Source: Corynebacterium propinquum DSM 44285
GTDB taxonomy: Bacteria; Actinomycetota; Actinomycetes; Mycobacteriales; Mycobacteriaceae
DNA length: 64,000 bases
Assembly (NCBI RefSeq): GCF_000375525.1
Contig: NZ_AQXC01000009.1
Coordinates: 66,314-130,313, forward strand
Direction: 5' to 3'
Within the stretch, counting starts at the first letter, position 1; each line of letters opens with the position of its first letter. Both the position numbers and the translations under genes were made by a program. Below the pieces are notes generated by a model. The model made no database searches, was not told the origin of the DNA, and was given only the letters and a program-made list of their open reading frames with translations. This document shows positions 8,078 to 16,340 of the stretch, piece by piece.

Positions 8078-11000
8078 ATGTATAGCGAAGACATGCTAGA
8101 GCAACTGGCTTTGGACACGCTGGGTGATAACGACTGGCAGCCACTCCACGGCACTGCGGTCGCGCCGGGTTCTGGTGAGCGCCAAAACTGGAAAGAAATA
8201 GTCCTCCGGCAAACGCTGAATGAGGCTGTCTCCAAGCTGAACCCGGAAGTCCCCGAGGAATTCCTGCAGCAGGCCATCGGCGAGCTGCTCACGCCAAAGT
8301 CGCAGGACCCCATTGCAGAAAACATGCGGATCCATGAGATTCTCGTGCGCGGATACACAGGCATTGAGTACTACGACCTCCACGGGCAGCGTCAGAATCC
8401 GACGATTTATTTTGTGTCGTCCAATGTGGATAGAAACGACTATAAAGTGGTCAACCAGATCATCATCCGCAACGTGGAATATGAGCGTCGTTTCGACGTA
8501 GTGGCCTACATCAACGGTTTGCCGGTTGCATTCTTTGAGCTGAAGAAACCCTCTGGTAAATCCACTGCCGAAGAAGCATTCAACCAGCTACAGACCTATG
8601 TCCACGAGTTCCCCATGGCATTCCGCTTTGCCAACGTCGTGGTGGCAAGCGATGGCATTGACGCGCGCTACGGCACCCCGTTTACCCCGCTGAACCACAT
8701 GTCGCCGTGGAACGTGGATGATGACGGCAAGCCAATCAAGATGGACCAGCCGGATAGCTCCGGTGAGATCCAGCTCGGGCTGGAAAACGTGATCTGGGGT
8801 GTATTCAACCAGGTCCGATTCCTGCAGCTCATGCGCGAATACACCGCGTTTGATGACACCGAGCGCGGTCTGTACATGCGTATTGCGAAGCCGCACCAGT
8901 ACTTTGCTGTGACCAAGGCTGCCGGCACCACCATTCAGGCTGTGCGAAGCGACGGCAGGGCTGGCGTCGTCTGGCACACCCAGGGATCAGGCAAGTCCAT
9001 GGAAATGGAAATGTACACAGCCAAAGTGATGCGCGCCCCGGAGCTGGAAAGCCCGACCATCATCGTGATCAATGACCGCACGGAACTCGACGGCCAGCTC
9101 TACAGCACCTTCCTCGCCAGCACCCTGTTGCCGGAAAAGCCCCGCCAGATTGAGGACCGCGATGGCCTGCGAACAGCATTGGCCACACGCACCTCGGGCG
9201 GTATTTACTTCACCACCTTGCAGAAGTTCGGCCTGACCGCGGACGAACGTAATGCCCACGCCAAGCACCCAGTGCTGTCGCAGCGACACAACATCATTGT
9301 CATTGCTGATGAAGCCCACAGGTCGCATTACGGCTTCGGGGCAAACCGTGACGGATATGCCGCGCACTTGCGCTCAGCGCTGCCCAACGCGACCATGATT
9401 GCCTTCACCGGCACGCCGATTTCTGAATTGGACCGCGACACTAGGAAAGTATTCGGTGATGACATTGACGTGTATGACCTGCAGCGCGCAGTCGACGACG
9501 GTGCGACCGTGCCCGTTTACTTCGAGCCACGGCTAATCCCGCTGGCCCGGGTCCAAGGCATCACCGATGAGTACATCGACGCTACCGCTGATGAGGCACT
9601 CGAAGGCCTCAGCGAGTCTGAGCGTGCCCAAATCCAGCGCACCACTGCTGCTCTCGAAGCCATGTATGGTGCCGACGATCGCTTGGATACGCTTGTCGAC
9701 GACCTACTGCTGCGGTGGGAAGACCGCAAGACTGTCATGCAGGACTTCATTGGATGCCCAGGCAAAGCCATGATCGTCACATCTACCCGCAGTATCGCAA
9801 TGAAGATTTACGACAAGATCATCGCGAAGCACCCTGATTGGCATAGCGATGCTGACGATAAGGGCAAGATCAAAGTTGTGTACTCCGCGAATCCCTCGGA
9901 CACCGCGGAGATCAAGAAGCATATGCGTCGGCCGAGCGCTATTAAGGCTGTCAAAGAACGTGTGAAGAATCCAGACGACGAGCTGGAAATCATCATCGTG
10001 AAAGACATGATGCTCACCGGCTTCGACGCGCCACCGCTGCACACGTTGTTCATTGACCGACCATTGCGCGGTGCATTGCTCATGCAGACTCTCGCGCGCG
10101 TGAACCGCACCTTCCGAGGCAAGCAAGATGGTCTGCTCATCGCATACGCGCCCCTGACCGACAACCTGAAGGAAGCGCTCGATGAGTTCACCGTCGATGC
10201 AGAGAAATCCGGTGAGAAGGTCATCGGCCAGCATGCCGCGGAGACGCTGGCCATCGCGCAGCAGTTCCTGGGGCACATCCACGAACTGGTGACGGTAGAT
10301 TGGCGCGCAAAGCTGCAAAGCAGTGACGTGCGCGGGGCACTGGCAACGGTGGTGGGATTCTTACGTTCGCCGCAGACACTAGGGAACACTGACCCAGAAG
10401 ACCCCATGGCGCGACCGGTGGCGAAGAAGTTCCGAGAACTCTCTAGCGCGCTTGCGCGATCCTGGGCGATTGCCGTGACCGCTGACGGCGCTGATGAGAT
10501 TCGATCGGAAGTCGAGTTCTACCTTGAGGCGCGCCAGTGGCTGATCAAGATAGAAGCGGCGGACAGAGCAAGTCGCGGTGAACCGATTTCCGATACCGCG
10601 CGACGTATCTTAGGCCAGCTCGTCGTCGATGCTGCTGAAAGCCGTGAGGTGTTGGACATCTACGCGAAAATTGGACAGGATGTGCCGAACCTGCAGGAGC
10701 TTGCTAGCCAAGGTTTCAGCGAAAAGAACGTCAAGTCCAACATTGAAATTGCGATCGAGGCGCTGAGAGCGAAGCTCCAACAGGGAGTACGTGACGCAAC
10801 CGGAAATAACGAACTGCGCAGCCAACTATTTTCGGAACGTATCCGAGAGGTGATGACGCGATACACCAACCAGCAGCTCACTGCTGCTGAAGTGATCGCT
10901 GAGCTAGTGAAGCTATCGAAGGAAGTGGTTGAGGAATCACGTCGTGGCGAGAAGTTTGCTCCTGCATTGAACAACGATGAACTGACCTTTTTCGATGTAG

Positions 11001-11272
11001 TGTCGCAGAACGAATCTGCCGTCGATGTGCTCGGTGATTCCGTGCTTGCCGACATCGCCCGTGACTTGGTTGCCACCATGCGTCGTGACACCCGCACCGA
11101 CTGGACCGTCCGCGACGACGTCAAAGCCAAGCTGCGCCGCACCATTAAGTTGCTGTTGCGTAAATACGGGTATCCACCAGACCGACAAAAAGAAGCCACC
11201 CAGTTGGTTTACGAACAGATGGAAAAGTTCGCGCCAAGGTATGCGGGAGGACTTGGAGAGGATGAGAAGTGA
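8078..11272 (+). CDS. hsdR: Type I restriction-modification system, endonuclease/translocase subunit
   Basis: HsdR cuts and translocates unmodified DNA. The 1064-residue protein has an N-terminal PD-(D/E)xK nuclease region (RFDVVAYINGLPVAFFELK, about residues 138-156) and a Walker A motif HTQGSGKS near residue 304. A DEAH box (DEAHRSHYG) lies near residue 412 and motif III, FTGTPI, near residue 447. The second motor domain has a QTLARVNR motif near residue 670 and is followed by a helical C-terminal part. Length and motif order are normal. It follows hsdS by 16 bases, preceded by an AGGAGGAAG ribosome site. Its stop overlaps the GTG of the next small gene, so that gene is probably part of the operon. 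All catalytic motifs are present and no frameshift is seen, so the system looks functional. Confidence 0.97.
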   Translation: MYSEDMLEQLALDTLGDNDWQPLHGTAVAPGSGERQNWKEIVLRQTLNEAVSKLNPEVPEEFLQQAIGELLTPKSQDPIAENMRIHEILVRGYTGIEYYDLHGQRQNPTIYFVSSNVDRNDYKVVNQIIIRNVEYERRFDVVAYINGLPVAFFELKKPSGKSTAEEAFNQLQTYVHEFPMAFRFANVVVASDGIDARYGTPFTPLNHMSPWNVDDDGKPIKMDQPDSSGEIQLGLENVIWGVFNQVRFLQLMREYTAFDDTERGLYMRIAKPHQYFAVTKAAGTTIQAVRSDGRAGVVWHTQGSGKSMEMEMYTAKVMRAPELESPTIIVINDRTELDGQLYSTFLASTLLPEKPRQIEDRDGLRTALATRTSGGIYFTTLQKFGLTADERNAHAKHPVLSQRHNIIVIADEAHRSHYGFGANRDGYAAHLRSALPNATMIAFTGTPISELDRDTRKVFGDDIDVYDLQRAVDDGATVPVYFEPRLIPLARVQGITDEYIDATADEALEGLSESERAQIQRTTAALEAMYGADDRLDTLVDDLLLRWEDRKTVMQDFIGCPGKAMIVTSTRSIAMKIYDKIIAKHPDWHSDADDKGKIKVVYSANPSDTAEIKKHMRRPSAIKAVKERVKNPDDELEIIIVKDMMLTGFDAPPLHTLFIDRPLRGALLMQTLARVNRTFRGKQDGLLIAYAPLTDNLKEALDEFTVDAEKSGEKVIGQHAAETLAIAQQFLGHIHELVTVDWRAKLQSSDVRGALATVVGFLRSPQTLGNTDPEDPMARPVAKKFRELSSALARSWAIAVTADGADEIRSEVEFYLEARQWLIKIEAADRASRGEPISDTARRILGQLVVDAAESREVLDIYAKIGQDVPNLQELASQGFSEKNVKSNIEIAIEALRAKLQQGVRDATGNNELRSQLFSERIREVMTRYTNQQLTAAEVIAELVKLSKEVVEESRRGEKFAPALNNDELTFFDVVSQNESAVDVLGDSVLADIARDLVATMRRDTRTDWTVRDDVKAKLRRTIKLLLRKYGYPPDRQKEATQLVYEQMEKFAPRYAGGLGEDEK

Positions 11273-11517
11273 GTTTTCAGTTAGACAAGAATGCGATCGA
11301 GAAATTGGCGAAGGCCAAGCCGGCAGAAGAAGCAAAGAGCTGGAACAAAGAGCTCGAAAGACTCGCACGGCAAATGAATGGAAAGCCACGAAGCGAGATC
11401 AAGACGAAGCTACAAGCATTGATGAACAAACTAGGTCTAAAGCTGGAGCATGCTCAAATTGACTACTTCGCGGAAGCGATTGAGCAAGGCAAGATTCCGC
11501 GCTTTGATGCTCGGTAG
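11269..11517 (+). CDS. Small protein coupled to hsdR (unknown function)
   Basis: This 82-residue, strongly charged and mostly helical protein starts at a GTG that overlaps the hsdR stop codon, so it should be translated with the restriction subunit. The residues AKSWNKELERLARQM and KTKLQALMNKLG suggest two amphipathic helices. The C-terminus ends EQGKIPRFDAR. No signal peptide, membrane segment, cysteine or known catalytic motif is visible. I do not recognise a family. The tight coupling suggests a regulatory or structural partner of the type I complex. The main alternative is a passenger gene. Confidence 0.7.
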   Translation: MSFQLDKNAIEKLAKAKPAEEAKSWNKELERLARQMNGKPRSEIKTKLQALMNKLGLKLEHAQIDYFAEAIEQGKIPRFDAR

Positions 11518-11538
11518 TAATGTCTCGAAAGGAAAACA

Positions 11539-12120
11539 ATGAACATTTCAAAAGTAAAGTTGCGGGATGCAATTTTGCGGCTCGTGGTCGAGCGAGATAG
11601 TGCAGGTTTGGATCAGCCGGATATTGAAGATTCCATGAGCCGTAGTTTTCTCGAAATTAGTCCAGAGGATGTGGATTCTGCGCTGCAGTGGCTGAAAGCA
11701 AGGGAATTGGTCGCAGGTATTGGAACTTGGGGTGGCCCCATGTTACGGATCCAAGCGACTGCCGAGGGGGAAGACCTTGTTGAAAGTGGAACTTCAGTGG
11801 CTGAATTGATTCGTCCAAATTTGAATACCTCTTCAATGATCAACGTGAATGGTCAAAATGTGCAGTTCAATCAAGGTGACAATGTGCAGATGACGCAAAG
11901 TGGTTTGGAATCATTGCCGACTGAATTGCAGAACATTGTTGACATCTTGAAACAGAGTGGCTACGAAACGGCTGCTGAAGAGGTTGTCGAGGTCCATCGG
12001 AAGAGCGGCGTTTCCAAGGCGATCGCTTTCCTCCTACAGAAGATTTCAGAACCGGCCTTGGTTCATCTCGGAAAGCAAATTATTCCACTAGCAGGTAAGG
12101 CTCTGGAATTGTCCCAATAG
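11539..12120 (+). CDS. Winged-helix protein with Asn/Gln-rich linker, last gene of the hsd cluster (unknown function)
   Basis: This is a 193-residue protein behind a GAAAGGAAAA ribosome site, 21 bases after the previous gene. Residues 1-80 look like a winged helix (three helices, then GIGTWGGPMLRIQATAEGEDL as the wing). A short polar segment (about 105-120: INVNGQNVQFNQGDNVQMTQ) has alternating N/Q residues like the linker or amyloid-like motifs found in some signalling and effector-associated proteins. The C-terminal 70 residues are helical and end in a hydrophobic stretch (ALVHLGKQIIPLAGKALEL) that could be amphipathic or membrane-seeking. I do not recognise a family. A role as operon regulator or as a defence-associated effector is speculation from position. 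Confidence 0.7.
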   Translation: MNISKVKLRDAILRLVVERDSAGLDQPDIEDSMSRSFLEISPEDVDSALQWLKARELVAGIGTWGGPMLRIQATAEGEDLVESGTSVAELIRPNLNTSSMINVNGQNVQFNQGDNVQMTQSGLESLPTELQNIVDILKQSGYETAAEEVVEVHRKSGVSKAIAFLLQKISEPALVHLGKQIIPLAGKALELSQ

Positions 12121-12288
12121 ACACCCACGCTGTCTGGGTCAGAAGTCGAGAGCCCCAGGTGCATGCTCAGAAGCAGAGGCAACACTGGGGCGTTCGGTAG
12201 CATCTTAACATTGACAATTCATGCGAACTTGGAAGTGAAGGAGTCAAGCCCTAATTCACCACTAAACCCGCCGAGCGCCAATTTATTG

Positions 12289-12313
12289 TTAGAATAGAGG
12301 GTCCCTATTCTAA
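12289..12313. promoter_or_regulatory. Palindromic operator candidate upstream of the first AlbA_2 gene
   Basis: A perfect 9-bp inverted repeat TTAGAATAG / CTATTCTAA is separated by 7 bases and lies 23 bases before the GTG at 12337. A near copy occurs at 14111-14135 before the second, related gene, with the surrounding bases (ATTGTTAGA, ATAAT, CAGGT) also conserved. A TTGACA element at about 12212 could be part of an upstream promoter. The shared palindrome suggests one DNA-binding protein controls both genes, probably one of their own products. Confidence 0.6.
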
Positions 12314-12336
12314 TAATTCCCAGGTGGTGATGTGTC

Positions 12337-14064
12337 GTGACTCTGAGCTTGCCGAACATGGAGGACCGTCGCGAGCAACTTATTGCTCAAGTTGACTCCA
12401 TCTTGGCCTCGGCTGCCGACGGGCGAGTGCAGAAAACCAAAGAGACGCAGTCGGTTGACTTCAAGGAAGAATCCGGCCGTCGCAATGGTCCGCAGATTGA
12501 GCCCGGCAAGCCGGAGAATCCTGAGGCTGCTGATAAGTTGGCGGACGAAGTCGCCTGCATGGCAAACACGCCCGGCGGTGGCGCGTTGATCGTGGGAATC
12601 GAGGACAAGACGGGCCGGATTATTGGCACTGAGCTAGACATCGATTGGCTGCGTCAAGGTATCTTCACCCGAATTGATGTGGCGCCTGATGTCGTCGAAA
12701 AGCGCGTGCTTGGCCAGCGGGTTCTTGCCATCTATGTGGCGGCCGCGGCGGAACCAGTCGAAGACACTTCGGGTCGACTGCGGTGGCGGGTTGGTGACTC
12801 CTGCCGGCCTGTTGATCGAGCGGAATGGTGGGAATATCAGCGAGCTCAATCCGGATTTGACCCAATGGCGCAGGTCACCACCGCTACGCTGGGCGACGCC
12901 CGCCCTGCTGCGCTTGCCCTGGCCCGAAAATGGGATCCCGCATTCGCAGAACTTACCGATGAAGAACTCTTGCGTGGAATTGGCGCGCTGGATGCCGAAG
13001 GATTCCTGTCGCAGGCCGGAAAGCTGCTTTTCACCTCCCTCGACCGCACTGCGATCGAGCTCAGCATCTTTGATGTGCACGGAGGCCAAGTGCTGAACAG
13101 AGTGGTGCCGGAACCGGAGAAGTCTTGCCTGGAACAGCTGGATTATCTGGAACAGGCGCTGAATGTAGTGAATAAGAACAACACCGTGGTGGAAGGCTTC
13201 GTCCACAAACCAGTACCTGAGATTCCGCGCCTGGCGGTTCGTGAAGCCATGCTCAACGCTATGATTCACCGCGACTGGAATCGAAGCGAGCCAATTGATG
13301 TGCGCTGGATTGAACTCGATAGCACACTCATCGTCCGCAGTCCTGGTGGCTTCCCTGCTGCAATCACCAGTGAAAACGTTCTTAGCAACCGTGCTGCTCG
13401 CTATCCCGCCCTCGCTGACCTGTATCGTGCGCTGGGGTTGGTGGACAAGCAAGGCGTTGGCGTGGATCGCATGTATCAAGCCATGATCGCACTTGGTCAC
13501 CGCCCACCAACGATCGAGGAAATCGCAGGGCCGTTTGTAGAAACGACCCTAGTAGGTGGCCGTCCGGTGCTGCCGGTGTTGGAATTGGTTTCGTCGATAG
13601 TTCCGGAAGCGCGCCAGGACGATTATCGGATCGCGATTGTCCTTTATCTTCTGTTTCAGAGACCGTTCATAACGATTGACGTAGTTGCGCGCGGTCTGCA
13701 ATCGGGTAAAGAAGCGGCACGAAATGCGTTAGAAGCGGCGCGTCAAACTACGGTTGCTGGAGCACCCTTGATTATCGCGCACGATGGCGTGTGGTTGCTC
13801 GGCACTGCTTGTCGCGAGATTTTGCGTAAGGTCGATCCTTCACCGTTTTCTCCAGTTCGATATCTGTCCACAGACCAAGTTGAACTAACCAACGCGGCGA
13901 TGCTGTGGCTGAGTGAAGTTGGGGCCCTGGCTACCAGTGACTTGATGGCGATGTGTGGAGTTTCTCGGGGAACAGCCAAGGCATGTGTTGATGGATTAGT
14001 GGATGAGGAGCGAGTTATCGCTGTGGGTGGTGGCCGGTCGCGGCGCTACAGACTGGTGGAATAA
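12337..14064 (+). CDS. AlbA_2 (Schlafen-like) domain / GHKL ATPase / winged-helix protein
   Basis: This 575-residue protein has three parts. Residues about 30-165 form an AlbA_2/Schlafen-type DNA-binding domain (SVDFKEE, CMANTPGGGALIVGIED). Residues about 270-400 form a GHKL-type ATPase (HATPase_c_4) with LNAMIHRDW as the N box and VRSPGGFP as the G1 box. The C-terminus carries a winged helix (TSDLMAMCGVSRGTAKACV). Such proteins are annotated as putative transcriptional regulators and often sit in mobile or defence islands. The start is GTG 12337 just after GGTGGTGATGT. It is the first of two related genes in tandem, and both have the same upstream palindrome. The 3' end overlaps a 10-bp hairpin. 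Its biochemical role is not known. Confidence 0.85.
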   Translation: MTLSLPNMEDRREQLIAQVDSILASAADGRVQKTKETQSVDFKEESGRRNGPQIEPGKPENPEAADKLADEVACMANTPGGGALIVGIEDKTGRIIGTELDIDWLRQGIFTRIDVAPDVVEKRVLGQRVLAIYVAAAAEPVEDTSGRLRWRVGDSCRPVDRAEWWEYQRAQSGFDPMAQVTTATLGDARPAALALARKWDPAFAELTDEELLRGIGALDAEGFLSQAGKLLFTSLDRTAIELSIFDVHGGQVLNRVVPEPEKSCLEQLDYLEQALNVVNKNNTVVEGFVHKPVPEIPRLAVREAMLNAMIHRDWNRSEPIDVRWIELDSTLIVRSPGGFPAAITSENVLSNRAARYPALADLYRALGLVDKQGVGVDRMYQAMIALGHRPPTIEEIAGPFVETTLVGGRPVLPVLELVSSIVPEARQDDYRIAIVLYLLFQRPFITIDVVARGLQSGKEAARNALEAARQTTVAGAPLIIAHDGVWLLGTACREILRKVDPSPFSPVRYLSTDQVELTNAAMLWLSEVGALATSDLMAMCGVSRGTAKACVDGLVDEERVIAVGGGRSRRYRLVE

Positions 14065-14083
14065 GCCGCCTGCTATTCCACCA
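14054..14083 (+). terminator. Hairpin overlapping the stop of the first AlbA_2 gene
   Basis: A perfect 10-bp inverted repeat TGGTGGAATA / TATTCCACCA with a 10-base loop spans the TAA stop codon. No T run follows (AAGGAATCC), so it may be an RNA structure or a weak terminator and not a classical intrinsic one. Confidence 0.4.
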
Positions 14084-14110
14084 AGGAATCCACAATTGCG
14101 GGATTCATTG

Positions 14111-14135
14111 TTAGATTAGACCCCCTCTATTCTGA
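14111..14135. promoter_or_regulatory. Second copy of the shared palindromic operator
   Basis: TTAGATTAG / CTATTCTGA with a 7-base spacer matches the palindrome at 12289-12313 at 16 of 18 arm positions, and the outer flanks also match. It sits about 80 bp upstream of the second AlbA_2 gene, with a different inverted repeat between it and the start. Confidence 0.55.
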
Positions 14136-14173
14136 TAATCAGCAGGTCGCGCCAATAAAGGCCACTGGGAAAA

Positions 14174-14205
14174 GTAACAGTGCAACTCTCTAGTTGCACT
14201 GTTAC
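14174..14205. promoter_or_regulatory. 13-bp perfect inverted repeat just upstream of the second AlbA_2 gene
   Basis: GTAACAGTGCAAC and its exact reverse complement GTTGCACTGTTAC flank the 6-base loop TCTCTA. The right arm ends 10 bases before ATG 14216. In RNA it would form a strong hairpin covering the ribosome-binding region, and in DNA it would be a good dimer operator. Either way it argues against a start at 14180, which lies inside the repeat. Confidence 0.65.
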
Positions 14206-14215
14206 ACTCAAGAGT

Positions 14216-15931
14216 ATGAATTGGACTCTGGAGAGTTTGACTGAGCAACTAGCTGAGCTTCGGCGTTTGCATCGTGACTCCACAGACATCGAAGTCAAAC
14301 GCGCTAGTGAATTGCCGGGAAACCTGCCAGAAACAACATGTTCGTTTGCCAATATGCCTAGTGGGGGCACAATTATCCTAGGTGTCGATGAAAGTCGCGA
14401 CTTTGAAGTCGTCGGCGTTGCGGATGCGGCAGCGCTTGAAGAAGCGATCATTAGTCAGACTCGTAACAGTGTGAAACCGGCCCCTATGATCGAGTGTGAG
14501 ACTTTCACTCTAGAGGGTAAGCAGGTGCTTGTGGCACAGGTCAATCCAGTGCCGTTGCAAAACCGTCCGGCGCACTATCGAGGTGTTGCCTACCTGCGGC
14601 AATCCGATGGAGACTACGAAATGAACGATGCTGATCTCGCACTCGTTGAGATCCAGAAGCTTTCTCATTCTGAGAACTTCCAGTTCGATGTGGTCCCAGT
14701 CTTGAACTCTTCAACCCGAGACTTAGACTCTGTTCGGGTAAAGAGTTTCCTCGAGGCTGCGCGCGCGGGAAGCCGCATCTTGTCCAAGAAAATTGATGAC
14801 CAAGAACTGCTTGAAACTCTCAATATCGTGACGGTAAAGGGAGAACTCACGCTGGCCGGAATCTACGCCCTGGGCGAGTATCCGCAGGGTAAGGCTCCAC
14901 AGCTGCGTATTACAACTGCAGTGCAATTGCCGCGCGAAGGCAGCAGTGTGCGTACCAGGAATATGCAGGACTTTGAAGGCCCTCTTCCTGACCTGCTCGA
15001 ATCTGCACTGGCGTGGGTAAAACAGAATGCGCCGACGCGGAATGTTTACGACTCCAGTGGAAACATGCGCAAGGAGAGCGTCTACCCGTTGCCTGCCGTC
15101 CGTGAGCTAATCGCAAATGCCTTGGTGCACCGTGATCTTAGCCCCAATTCTGATGGAAAATGGGTGGAGATTAGGCTTCGCGACGATCGCCTCGTCATCT
15201 CTAATCCGGGCGGACTTCGGGGAGTCTCAGTCAAACAGTTAGAGAGTGCAACTCTTTCCAAGAACGCAGTAAATCCCCGCCTTTATGACATTGCTAAACG
15301 AGTTCGCACCGAAGCCGACTACAGTGTCATCGAAGGTGAAGGCGCTGGTATCCAAGAAGTATTGAGGCAAACCCGTCAGGCACTGTTGGCAAAACCTCAA
15401 CTCATTGATACTGGTGTGCAGTTCACTGCGATTCTCTATGGTGCCTCAGTTTTCAGCGAAGCAGAGTTGGAGTGGCTGCGCAGTATTGGAGGAGATGGCC
15501 TTACCGCCGTCGAAAAGCACCTGCTAGTGGGACTACGAAAAGGGGAAAGCTGGCATTTGTCCAGGATCCTCAATGAGTTTTCGCCCATAACCGTGGCCGA
15601 GGCGGAAAAACTCATGCATGGTTTGAAGAAGCGTGGCTTCATCGAGAGTGATAATAAGACTTTCACTCTAGGGGCGCACAGTGAGAATCAAGCGCCCCGT
15701 GTGGAAAAAGGGGAAACAATTCTAGCAAAGATCACCAAGAATGCGCCAACAATAGCCCGCGCACTAGAACTCAAGCCAAAACAGAATTTTGATGAACTGC
15801 TGCGCACCACAGGTTTGAGTCAGGGGCAGTTGAGATATGCGCTCGATAAGCTCCAGGGGGCTGGGCTAATTGTGCGCGAAGGAGGCTGGGGCGTTCACGG
15901 GACTACCTACCGCTGGAGTGTGCAAACCTAA
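14216..15931 (+). CDS. AlbA_2 (Schlafen-like) domain / GHKL ATPase / winged-helix protein, second copy
   Basis: This 571-residue protein has the same architecture as the gene before it. The AlbA_2 domain covers about residues 15-130 (TDIEVKRAS, FANMPSGGTIILGVDES, YRGVAYLRQ). The GHKL ATPase covers about 290-400 (ANALVHRDL as N box, ISNPGGL as G1, GEGAGIQEVL as G2). Two short winged-helix segments follow (about 430-480 and 520-571). Overall identity to the first copy looks low outside the motifs, so this is an old paralogue or a separately acquired gene, not a recent duplication. ATG 14216 is chosen because an upstream GTG at 14180 lies inside a perfect inverted repeat. It is likely autoregulated through the repeats upstream, which is inference. 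Confidence 0.85.
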   Translation: MNWTLESLTEQLAELRRLHRDSTDIEVKRASELPGNLPETTCSFANMPSGGTIILGVDESRDFEVVGVADAAALEEAIISQTRNSVKPAPMIECETFTLEGKQVLVAQVNPVPLQNRPAHYRGVAYLRQSDGDYEMNDADLALVEIQKLSHSENFQFDVVPVLNSSTRDLDSVRVKSFLEAARAGSRILSKKIDDQELLETLNIVTVKGELTLAGIYALGEYPQGKAPQLRITTAVQLPREGSSVRTRNMQDFEGPLPDLLESALAWVKQNAPTRNVYDSSGNMRKESVYPLPAVRELIANALVHRDLSPNSDGKWVEIRLRDDRLVISNPGGLRGVSVKQLESATLSKNAVNPRLYDIAKRVRTEADYSVIEGEGAGIQEVLRQTRQALLAKPQLIDTGVQFTAILYGASVFSEAELEWLRSIGGDGLTAVEKHLLVGLRKGESWHLSRILNEFSPITVAEAEKLMHGLKKRGFIESDNKTFTLGAHSENQAPRVEKGETILAKITKNAPTIARALELKPKQNFDELLRTTGLSQGQLRYALDKLQGAGLIVREGGWGVHGTTYRWSVQT

Positions 15932-16340
15932 CGTCTGTGATATTCCTTACTTCTTGATTGCAACGCTGCGAAGATTAGTCCCAAGAAGAGGAGTTCGGCG
16001 GAGACATATATGACTATGATTGCTCTTTCCCTCAGTGCACAATTGGGGGTCTGCTGAAGGTTTGATTGAGTCCGGGGGGTTATGCCGACGGCCACCGTAG
16101 TGCCTTTCGACTCCTAAAACGACAGTGCAAAACTGGCTTATATTGTAAAACGCACACTGTAAAACGCAGTCTGAAAATTGCAGTCTGGAAACTGCACTGT
16201 GGCTCCGCAGTGTGGGCTTGGTACGGGCCGCGACCATGCTGGAAGAGCCCGCTATAGCAAGCAGAAACCTCTAGCCAATAGAGTTAGCTAGCAAACCCCA
16301 TTATCACCGGCGACGCCCTGTTACTAGCAGTGAGTGGGTT
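15932..16340. other. Gene-free stretch at the island's right edge
   Basis: I see no convincing gene here. It holds a 14-bp tandem repeat array (16144-16213, listed separately). It also has a weak hairpin, AAACCC..TCAC (16293-16307) with GTGA..GGGTTT (16330-16341), that could end transcription from either side and overlaps the stop of the minus-strand ligase gene. Short open frames here have no recognisable content. Confidence 0.6.
16144..16213. repeat. Five tandem 14-bp repeats (iteron-like)
   Basis: Five exactly spaced units are read: TGTAAAACGCACAC, TGTAAAACGCAGTC, TGAAAATTGCAGTC, TGGAAACTGCACTG and TGGCTCCGCAGTGT. The repeats degrade from left to right but share TG at positions 1-2 and GCA at 9-11. 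A period of 14 bp is not a helical turn. The array could be a binding array, a remnant of an iteron origin from a mobile element, or slipped-strand DNA. It lies just beyond the second AlbA_2 gene. Confidence 0.75.

Noticed and set aside
14180..14215. Upstream start of the second AlbA_2 gene
   Set aside because: The GTG lies inside a perfect inverted repeat and adds 12 unlikely residues. ATG 14216 is better.
1668..16340. Direct att repeats from the tRNA-Thr 3' end
   Set aside because: I looked for a copy of TTCGATTCCCTTAGATGG at the far island edge and did not see one. Integration at this tRNA is not shown.
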